Assembly (NCBI RefSeq): GCF_024166365.1
Contig: NC_064838.1
Location: 73,114,001 to 73,178,000, forward strand
DNA: 64,000 bases
Direction of reading: 5' to 3'
From: Elephas maximus indicus
Lineage: Eukaryota; Chordata; Mammalia; Proboscidea; Elephantidae
Both the position numbers and the translations under genes were made by a program. The notes below the pieces were generated by a model. It had not been told where the DNA came from and searched no databases. It worked only from the letters and a program-made list of their open reading frames with translations. Positions 56,130-64,000 of the stretch are shown here, one piece after another (position 1 is the stretch's first letter; every line of letters begins with the position of its first letter).

Positions 56130-56995
56130 TAATTCTGTTGAGTTCCTGGCAGTTCCCTGTCCATATACTGCTGCAGACAGTTTGGAATTTTCTCCAGCAA
56201 AATTTTATTTGCATGTGATATTAATGATTAAAAAAAGAAAAAACCACACCTGCTGCCATCGAGTCAACTCTGACTCAGTGACCCTACAGGACATTAGTGG
56301 TTGGTGTATAAATTTGCATCATAGTCGTATGAACTGGTCTTCCTTGTAAGAGTATGGATATTATCCTTTCACTGACAGCACTGTGCTTCAGGACAGACCC
56401 TGAAATGTTCTTTTTGACAGTGAATGTGACACCGCTCCTCTTCAGTTTGTCATTTCCAGCAGAGTAGACCACATGATTGTCTGATTCAAAATGACCGATA
56501 CAAGTCCATTTCATGCTCACTAATGCCTAGAATATCGTCTTTACGTGTTCTATTTCATTGCTGAAGACTTCTAGTTTTCCTAGATTTATACTATGTACAT
56601 TCCACATTCCAATTATTAATGGATGTTTGCAGCCGTTTCTTCTCATTTTGAGTCTTGCCACATCAGCGTACAAAGATCCTGAAAGCTTGACTCCATCCGA
56701 GTCATTAAGGTCTACTCTGCTTTACGGAGGAAGCTATGCCCCAGTTGTTTTTTGAGTGCCTTCCAAAACGAGGGACTCATCTTCTAGCACTATATCACAC
56801 AATGTTCCGTTTCTATTCAGAAGGTTTTCATTGGCCAGTTTTTTTTAGAAGTCACCATGTCCTTCATAACAGTCTGTCTTAGTCTGGAAGCTCCGCTGAA
56901 ACCTGTCCGCCATGGGTGACCCTCCTGGTATTCGAAATCCTGGTGATAGCATAGCTTCCAGCATCACAGCGATGTGAAAACCACCACGGTAAAAT
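56130..56995 (-). mobile_element. RTE (BovB-like) LINE, 5' half, antisense, rearranged
   Basis: Two pieces of the RTE element. 56140-56228 (CTGGCAGTTCCCTGTCCATA TACTG) is from the RT region. 56284-56990 covers the APE-type endonuclease start and 5' end; the minus-strand frame 56284-56520 reads KWTCIGHFESDNHVVYSAGN and QIYTPTTN, typical of the RTE endonuclease. A piece of AfroSINE tail (CTGCTGCCATCGAGTCAACT) lies between the two, so the middle of the element is missing. It is not continuous with the copies at 23623 or 60918. Confidence 0.8.
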
Positions 56996-57279
56996 AAACT
57001 GGCAAACAAGTAGTGGGAAAACTGCCTAGAAAAAAACAAAAGCAAAACAAAAATAATTTTAAATATCAGTGTGCTTATTTGAAAAGTTTTGTATAAAACA
57101 CTGCAATGGCCTACATGACCACTCAACTTCCCTTTCAGATCTAGGATAATTCTTTAAAGTTTTGGCCCCTAATTCTTCTAAATGTGTGGTGTTCACCGGA
57201 CCCTGTTTGTCCGCCCCCTCTGGTGGCCATTATACAAATAACAGGTCAGGTCGAAGAGCAACTCTTAGAGCAATGGTTG
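56996..57279. other. Non-coding
   Basis: Nothing recognised. Confidence 0.3.
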
Positions 57280-57765
57280 CTTTCTCTTTCATCAATATTT
57301 CATTCATTCATATGAACATCACCTACTATACGCCAGACCTTACACTAGATGCTAGACATAAGAAACTAACAAGATAGAACACTGCAGTCAAGGGTGGTAG
57401 ACAAACAAGTGAAGAGATAATTACAAATTAGTGAAACAAGGGTCATGGAGAAGCATACAGAGAATGCTGGGAGTGTACATAGGATACTTGGGCTGGCCTT
57501 GGCATTGGGTTAGGGGGAATGAGGGAAAGTGGAGAAGCTGGGGATTGAGAAGGGCAGGTAGAGTTCCTAAATTCAAGGAGGAGTAGGAGATAAGAGAAGC
57601 CACTGGGAATTCAGGGAGTTGCCAGGATGCTCGTTCAAATTGGCAGAAGTCGGAACACAGTTTTCAAGGGAGGAGAGAAACAGGTGGGGTCAGAGAGATT
57701 GGTTGGGGCCAGATCACAAAAGGCTTTTTATGTCACACTACAGATTGAGCTTATATCCTCTAGGC
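57280..57765 (+). repeat. Ancient interspersed repeat, family as at 20046
   Basis: TTCATTCATTCATATGAACA TCACCTACTATACGCCAGA and GGGGCCAGATCACAAAAGGC TTTTTATGTCA correspond to blocks of the repeat at 20046-20575 in the same order. Family not assigned. Confidence 0.5.
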
Positions 57766-57870
57766 TAGTGGTCTCCAAATTTTTTTGATCATGTTCCTCA
57801 TCAATAAAAATATTTGTGTATATACCTCCAATGTATGAATATTTATTCACTTATACTTTTTATACCTAGG
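57766..57870. repeat. Possible end of a DNA transposon (hAT-like)
   Basis: GGCTAGTGGTCTCCAAATTT TTTTGATCATG resembles the terminal repeat of an ancient hAT element. No paired end was located. Weak. Confidence 0.25.
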
Positions 57871-57874
57871 CAGT

Positions 57875-58105
57875 GTAGTGTAATGGTTAAGACCTTGGGC
57901 TCTGGAGTCAGATGGACTATATTCCAAATCCTGGCTTTGCAACTTTTTAGGTACATGACCCTGAGCAAACAACCTCGGTATCTCAGCTGCCGCATCTGTA
58001 AACTGAGGATAATAGCAGACTCACCAACCTCTGAGGGTTGCAGAAAGGGTCAAATTCAGTAATTCATGAGAACTTATAAAAAGCCTGGCATATGATAAAT
58101 GTTAT
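57875..58105 (+). mobile_element. MIR SINE, sense
   Basis: GTAATGGTTAAGACCTTGGG CTCTGGAGTCAGA, then the core CATGACCCTGAGCAAACAAC, ACTGAGGATAATAGCAGACT C and the end AAAGCCTGGCATATGATAAA TG. Confidence 0.88.
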
Positions 58106-58107
58106 GG

Positions 58108-58262
58108 TAACTTGCTGTCAAGTTGATTCCGACTCATAATGACACTATAGGACAGGGTGTGACTGCCCCATAGGGTTTCCAAAGAGTGGGTGGTGGATTC
58201 CAACTGCTGATCTTCCGGTTGGCAGCCGAGTTCTCAAGCATTGGGCCACCAGGACTCTGAAT
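58108..58262 (-). mobile_element. AfroSINE, antisense
   Basis: AACTTGCTGTCAAGTTGATT CCGACTCATAATGAC, body CTATAGGACAGGGTGTGACT G, head complement GGTTGGCAGCCGAGTTCTCA AG. Confidence 0.9.
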
Positions 58263-58323
58263 ATTATTCTATACATCCACTATTGAGTGCCATTATAAAA
58301 GTGGAGTTGGAATTTATACCTAG
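58263..58323. other. Spacer
   Basis: Nothing recognised. Confidence 0.3.
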
Positions 58324-58336
58324 TAGGGGCTCCACC

Positions 58337-58502
58337 GGAAACCCTGCTGGTGTAGTGGTTAAGTGCAACGGCTGCTAACCAAAGGGTTGGGATTTCAAAT
58401 CCTCCAGGCGCTCCTTGGAAACTCTATGGGGCAGTTCTACTCCGACGTATAGGGTCACTATGAGTCAGAATCAACTCGACGGCACTGGGTTTTGTTTTCG
58501 GT
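58337..58502 (+). mobile_element. AfroSINE, sense, with target duplication
   Basis: Well-preserved copy: GGTGTAGTGGTTAAGTGCA, GGCGCTCCTTGGAAACTCTA TGGGG, and tail AATCAACTCGACGGCACTGG G. The direct repeat TAGGGGCTCCACC lies at 58324-58336 and 58503-58515. Confidence 0.93.
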
Positions 58503-58515
58503 TAGGGGCTCCACC

Positions 58516-59094
58516 TACCCCAGAAAATCTGTTTTAACACAAACTCACTTCAAAATGTCAAGAATTATTTTTCATCCTCAAAACTTCTAACTGGAAGAGC
58601 AGACCCTCACCCTACCTAACAGTAAATAGCCTTGGCCTCTCCTGATTGTACTTATACCAAACTCATCAGTGCAGGTAATTCCTACATTTAGCTCAAAGCA
58701 GTGACATGGGGCCTGCGGTCAGAACTGAGAACCTTCTTTTATAACATGCTTCAAAGTAGTGCTGATGCTGCTGGTCCAAGTACTACAGTTTCACATTTTG
58801 AAAAGAAAATATAAATATCAAATGAACTACCTTTAAAAAATGTTTTTATTTTTTCCAGCACGACCAACCTCAGGTCGAAAAGGGGAGAGCGCTGACACAT
58901 CGCAGGGCTGGCAAGCAATGTCTCAAAATAATATGTGTATTAATTGTTTAACGAGAAACTAATCTGCTATGTAAACCTTCACCTAAAGCACAGTAAAAAC
59001 AAATAAATAGAATATTTTAATTTTACTTATTAGGACACAGCACATTTTTGTTCTCACTAAAAATCTGTGTGTCTGTGTCTGTGTCTGTGTTTGT
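58516..59094. other. Non-coding
   Basis: A short (TGTGTC)n run near 59066-59090. Nothing else recognised. Confidence 0.4.
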
Positions 59095-59099
59095 GTATA

Positions 59100-59270
59100 T
59101 AAACCCCGGTGGCATAGGGATTGAAGATTCAGCCGCTAACCCGAAGGTCAGGGTCGGAAGTCTAAATCCACTAGGCTCTCCTGGGAAACCCTATGGGGCA
59201 GTTCTGCTCTGTCCTCTAGGGTCACTATAAGTTGGAATTAAGTTGACAGCAACCAGTTTGGTTTTTATTT
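59100..59270 (+). mobile_element. AfroSINE, sense
   Basis: CCCGGTGGCATAGGGATTG, GGGAAACCCTATGGGGCAGT TC, tail AAGTTGACAGCAACCAGTTT GG. The box B is disrupted by extra bases (GTCAGGGTCGGAAGTCTAAA TCC). Confidence 0.88.
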
Positions 59271-59290
59271 GTTGTTCATTAATATATACA

Positions 59291-59462
59291 TGGAAACCTT
59301 GGTGGCGTAGTGGTTAAGAGTTTGGCTGCTAGCCAAAAGGTCAGCAGTTCAAATCTACCAGGCGCTCTTTGAAAACCCTGTGGGGCAGTTCTGCTCTGTC
59401 CTAAAAGGTTGCTGTGAGTCGGATGTGACTTGTCGACAACGGTTTGGTTTTGTTTTGGTTTT
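59291..59462 (+). mobile_element. AfroSINE, sense
   Basis: Box A GGCGTAGTGGTTAAGAGT, box B CAGTTCAAATCTACC, body and tail complete. Only about 20 bp separate it from the preceding copy. Confidence 0.9.
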
Positions 59463-59934
59463 ATATATATATGTGTGTGTGTGTTTTAGCAAAGGTAAAT
59501 ATGCTCAATTTTTGACAATGTTGGTTTAGTTCTAAATTCAGTTTATTTCAGTACTTGAAAAAGAACTTCAGCAACAGGCACAGACACCAAATGGAAAAAC
59601 GCTTTATGGACTTTGCCTAACAAGTTGTGATACTCATTTTTCAGCCTTATCCACCAGTTATGCAAAGCTGTTTGTTGAAATTCAGCTAACAATTTCCATT
59701 TTTCCTAATATCAATCAGTTATTCTTGCAAAATAATTGGAAGGTTCTACATTTTCATATTGTTAACAAATTAGCTTATTTTAGCTTTTTATGAGGTTCGA
59801 ATACCCTGTTTTCAAGCGTTTAAAGCATAGAAATGATGTTAATAGGTGGCCCACTTACATAATATTCTGCCTCAAGATCACGTAACACTGGAGACATTTC
59901 CACCATCCCTTGTCAGTATACTGTCTCCAAAGTA
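59463..59934. other. Non-coding; (TA)n/(TG)n at 59463-59485
   Basis: Short dinucleotide run and AT-rich sequence. No gene. Confidence 0.45.
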
Positions 59935-60140
59935 CGAGTTTGATTTATTTTTATTGTGTTTTAAGTGAAAGTTTACAGCTCAAGTTAGTTTCTCATACAA
60001 AAATTTATAAACAAGTTGTTATGTGACCTTAGTTGCTCTCTCTATAATGAGAGCACACTCCCCCTTTCCACCCCAGATTTCCCTCGTCCATTCAACCAGC
60101 TCCTGTCCCTTTCTGCCTTCTCAGCTCGCCTCTGGACAGC
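59935..60140 (-). mobile_element. L1 3' UTR end, antisense
   Basis: TTTAAGTGAAAGTTTACAGC TCAAGTTAG and AGATTTCCCTCGTCCATTC AACCAGCTCCTGTCCC are familiar as the complement of an elephant L1 3' end; a different subfamily from copies A and B. Confidence 0.6.
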
Positions 60141-60917
60141 GTGAGTTTGTTTTGAAAAGCTGTTACTCTCTCTCTCTCTTTCGTTTTGTTAGAGCATAAC
60201 CTTTGCCCTGAAAAGACAAATGTAGTTATTTTTTTCAAATATCCTTTAGGTGCCTTACTGACATCGTTTTCATCACGGAAAAGGTTAACAAGTTTGGAAC
60301 ATTATTTATAGAAGAAAAATAACATCCTTAAATCTGGTAACTTTTAAGTACATTGCTAGAGGGAAACTCCTTTTCCCCCCAGGTTGGTAATTTATTGCAC
60401 AGATTGAGAACCACGTGATGAGTTGGCACTAGTTTCTCCATGTGTAAGAACATACTAGTTGAGGGTCAGACAGTTTAGAATATGTTGCTTTCACAGCTGG
60501 AGTTTTTTCAGACTTTAATTTGAAGTATCAGACAAGCAAAGTAGTGCCCAGTATGTGGCACAATTCATTTTACTGGTGAAAGTATAAGACTTGAAATATT
60601 TTTTCAGTGCCAGTGAACTGAAATTACGCATCAATCTTGTCAAAGCCACAAATTCCGCAGCCTGTGTCCTTCAACATATGCAGCCAGTATGATCCCAGAT
60701 CTTGAAGCTGGAGCTTCATTTCAAAACTCTCTCCTCCAAACCCTCATATTTTTCAGTCATTCGATATCTTTAAGAATATAGTTTCTCTACATTGAATCCC
60801 TGTTCCGGCAATCCTCTGAATTCTCAGTCTGCCACACAGTAGTAATTCCTCTTTTACTTCAACCTTGTTAATTTTCTGACTAACAAATTGGCCAGTTACA
60901 AAACCATGAAATGGCCT
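60141..60917. other. Non-coding
   Basis: (TC)n at 60166-60182. Nothing else recognised. Confidence 0.4.
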
Positions 60918-61585
60918 GTTGTTGTCGTTGTTGTTAGGTGCCAGGGAGTCAGTTTTGACTTAGCCACCCTATGTAAAACAGAAGGAAACACTGCCCAGTC
61001 CTGTGGCATCCTCATAATCATTGTTATGCTTGAGCCCATTGTTGCAGCCACTGTGTCAATTTATCTTTTTGAGGGTCTTCCTCTTTTTCACTGACCATCT
61101 TCTTTACCAAGCCTGACGTCCTTCTGCAGGGACTCCATGATAGTATGTGAAAATATCTGAGACGTAGTCTCGATGTTTGCTTCTAAGGAGCATTCTGTTT
61201 GTACTTCTTCCAAGAGATATTTGTTAGTTCTTTTGTCAGTCCATGGTATGTTCAGTATTCTTCGGCAACACCACAGTTCAAAGGCAACTCTTCTTCAGTC
61301 TTCCTTATTCATTGTCCAGCTTTCACATGCATATGAGGCGATTAAAAACACCATGGCTTGGGTCAGGCACACCTTAGTCTTCAAGATGACAGCTTTGTTT
61401 TTTTAACACTTTAAAGAGGTCCTTTGCAGCAGGTTTGCCCAATGCAATGCATCTTTTGATTTCTTGACTGCTGCTTCCGTGGATGTTGAATGTGGATCCA
61501 AGTAAAATGAAATCCTTAACAACTTCAATCTTTTCTCCGTTTGTGAAGATGTTGCTTATTGGTCCAGTGGTGGGGATTTTGGCCT
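60918..61585 (-). mobile_element. RTE (BovB-like) LINE, 3' part, antisense
   Basis: Starts with the 3' repeat TTGTTGTCGTTGTTGTTAGG TGCC at 60919 and covers the C-terminal part of the ORF, in the same order as 23623-24290 but with extra deletions and changes (for example TTTGTTTTTTTAACAC at 61393). It ends near GGGGATTTTGG at 61580, before the RT motifs. Confidence 0.88.
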
Positions 61586-62095
61586 AGGGCTCCTATAAGA
61601 CATTAAGAATTTGAGAAATAAATACCCAGCAGGCCCATTCACAGCTAAGGAGACCCTAACATTCAAAATAAAATCTTACGGATCAAGTTTTACACTTCTT
61701 TCCACGTAGCAAACCCCTCCTAATGCCGGTTGCTGTGCAACTGGCCACTTACTCTCTAAGTTTCCTGGAAAACTAAATGGAGTGAAGAAAGTGGTGCCTG
61801 ATATTTACCTGCTCTACTAATGTGCTAATTCTGCCTTTTCTGCAGTTAGTCTATGGGAGGATTGCTCACCAGTTGGGAAAATAATTTCCTGCTCGATCTC
61901 ATTTAACAAACGTGTGGTCCAGGTGAGACAGAACTCTGAGTGTCCCCACAGAAAAAGACACCACCACTTCCTAAGTCGGGAGTCGACCAGGCAGTTGCTC
62001 TCCTGAGCTCTGTGTGAGAACATGATCGTCGCTCCAGATTCCTGCTTACGTTTCCCCGACTTACGAATCTGCCTGCTCTGCTCATCTCATATAAA
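61586..62095. other. Non-coding
   Basis: No gene or repeat recognised. Confidence 0.4.
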
Positions 62096-62345
62096 TGGAA
62101 CCAAATAATATGTGGCTTTTTGTAAAGTGTCTGTCTTAATGCACTTAAGATAACGTTTTCAAGGTTTGTCCATGTTACAGCATGTATTCCTTTTTATGGT
62201 TTAATAATATTCCATTGTATGGATATAATGTACATTTTTTAATGCATTCATCAGTTGATGGACCTTTAGGTTGCTTCCACTTTTTAGCTATATGAACACT
62301 GCTGCTATGAACAGTTGTGCAGAAGTTTATGTTTGAACTACAGCT
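62096..62345 (-). mobile_element. Old L1 3' end, antisense
   Basis: GGTTTAATAATATTCCATTG TATGGAT, TTCATCAGTTGATGGACCTT TAGGTTGCTTCC and AACACTGCTGCTATGAACA form the well-known complement of an L1M ORF2 end. Confidence 0.88.
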
Positions 62346-64000
62346 CAGTTAGATGGATTTTATAGTGTTTGAAGGACCTAGTGATGATCCTAAGGGTTGT
62401 AACAAACCATAGGGAAGGTTATGTACATTCTTTACTCTTTTCTGAGATAGTGTTGTCACTTTAGCAATAGAAATACAGCTGCATCCTATTTAAATTGCAA
62501 TGTTGTTGTAAGTCTAGTACCTGTAAGTTTTAATTAGGAGAATTTTGTAGTAAAAAAATTATCACTAAAAGATGTTATGATCACTTTGTTTTGTTAAGGT
62601 TACACAAAAAAACTTAAACAGTAATGAATTAATGAGGATGAATTTAATCTAACAATAATGTATCATTTGTAAGAGAAAACAAGATTAAGTCAAAACTTCA
62701 ATTAACTTAAAACGAAAAACATGATAAAAGGGCATCTTTTTCCTAAAATTGTGAGCATGAGCATAAGAGAACTGTTTTCATGAATAAACAATACATCATA
62801 TTATATTTTCAGAGTTGTTGTTTTGTATAAGACTGTTTTTGTTATATTTTTGTAATTTCAAAATTAAAGAAAAATTCCAAAAATAATACAAAGAATTCCA
62901 TATTTGTAAATTCCAGTTTGTAAATTCACTAATTGTTTTCATATGATTTCCTTTATCATTCTCTGTTATTTTTTTTCTCTCTATCATCTATCTATCTATC
63001 ATCTATCTATATATTTAATATGGATAGATATATGTATATGTACATATTTTTTCTCAGTGAGCAATTTGATATTAAGTTGAAGACATCATGTTTCTTTATC
63101 CTTTATTAACTCAGTGTGTATTTTTTTAACAAGAACATTCTCTTATATAAAAAAAAATAGTCAAAGTATAATTTAAAACTCAAAATCAACTTAATGGCAA
63201 TGGGCTTTTAATTTTCAAAACCAGAAAATATAACATTAATATAATACTATTGTATCTATATTATATTGACACAATAAAATTCACAGTCCTTATTAAAACT
63301 TTATCAATTTTTTCAGTAATGTCCTTTGTATTCTCTTTTTGGGGGGGGCATCAATGATTACATATTGATTGTGTAGTCCAGCACATTTCATTTAGCTATT
63401 ATGCCTATTTAATTATTTAATCTGGACTAGTTTCTCAGCCAATCTTTGACCTTCTCGTCTTGAGATTTTGGAAGAACACATGATATTGGAGCTAATGGGA
63501 TTTTTCTTCAAGGTTAAAACAAGGTTCTGTTTTTTATTTTTTTCAGGAATAATACAAACATAATGAAGAATCCTTCTTAATGCACAATATTAAACATAAT
63601 GTTTTTCCCATTATTGGTGATGGCAATTGGTCATTTGTTTAAGTTGATACCTTCCAGCTATCTCTAGACTGAAAAGTTACTATTTTCTCCTTGTAATAAT
63701 AAACAATTTATGGGGAAACACTTTAAGATGGTGCATTTATTGAAGGTTTCTAATGTCATCATTATTTATACATTTATTAGTTGGCATATTTTACTTTATC
63801 CTGCATATATTTATTCATTTACATTTTATAACAATATTAACTCAACACTCTTATTTTACTTAACATATTACAATCCATTACTGTCATCCTTTATTTTGAT
63901 GATCAGATTATCCAGTTATGGAGAGAGGGAGCATCTTCAAATTGGCTTCTGGATTTTATTCATATGTCCCTTTCATTTTTTGTGTCCTTTCTTACTACAG
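62346..64000. other. AT-rich non-coding DNA
   Basis: An (ATCT)n run at about 62983-63012, a SINE-tail remnant near 63177-63207 (CAAAATCAACTTAATGGCAA TGGG) and a G run at 63340-63348. No open frame longer than 63 codons, and no gene. Confidence 0.55.

Noticed and set aside
56558..56755. Short sense open frame with a membrane-like start
   Set aside because: It lies antisense to the RTE 5' region and is explained by it.

Overview
This is a stretch of vertebrate nuclear DNA, almost certainly from an afrotherian mammal and most likely an elephant. The evidence is many copies of the tRNA-derived AfroSINE (box A, box B, and a 3' tail shared with an RTE element), several BovB/RTE-type LINE fragments of the kind known from elephant, and two long L1 elements with tandem GC-rich 5' monomers. 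Ancient mammal-wide repeats (MIR, L2, MLT1-type LTRs) are also present. Species identity is inferred from repeat families, not proven.

Layout. 1-7318: old L1 split by three SINEs, an LTR (about 2091-2861), AfroSINEs and old repeats. 7319-14882: a nearly full-length but broken L1 (copy A) bounded by a 14-bp target duplication. 14883-23160: mostly unassigned or ancient repeat DNA (L2, MIR, old L1, LTR pieces). 23163-26495: a tangle of RTE and ERV-L remnants, including an RT with a YIDD box and a dUTPase piece. 27559-34014: the only host gene recognised, a RALGDS-like (Ral guanine nucleotide exchange factor family) gene on the + strand. Its splice sites and phases are well preserved over six exons, but one missing base in exon 5 truncates the frame. 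It ends in a decayed array of about 150 bp proline-rich repeats in place of the catalytic RasGEF domain. 34128-35845: a second ERV-L remnant in which an LTR piece is joined directly to RT. 36652-37130: a large imperfect CAC/CAT/ACC trinucleotide array. 38217-38817: a second copy of the 2091-2861 LTR, in reverse orientation. 41952-49988: a second long L1 (copy B) inserted inside an MLT1-type LTR, with an 18-bp target duplication. 50007-64000: solo LTR, MaLR-type LTRs, MIRs, clustered AfroSINEs, two RTE fragments, L1 3' ends, then AT-rich DNA.

There is no operon, CRISPR array, structural RNA gene or intact mobile element. The most informative observations are: (1) copy A of the L1 lacks a 543-bp block that copy B keeps, and the block has GT...AG ends, as if copy A descended from a spliced L1 RNA; (2) both L1s carry tandem 5'UTR monomers; (3) the RALGDS-like gene is intact in splice structure but broken by a single base; (4) the AfroSINE and a tRNA-Gly-like SINE share their 3' tails with the RTE element that presumably mobilised them. 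Repeat family names are given from recognition of sequence, with no database search.
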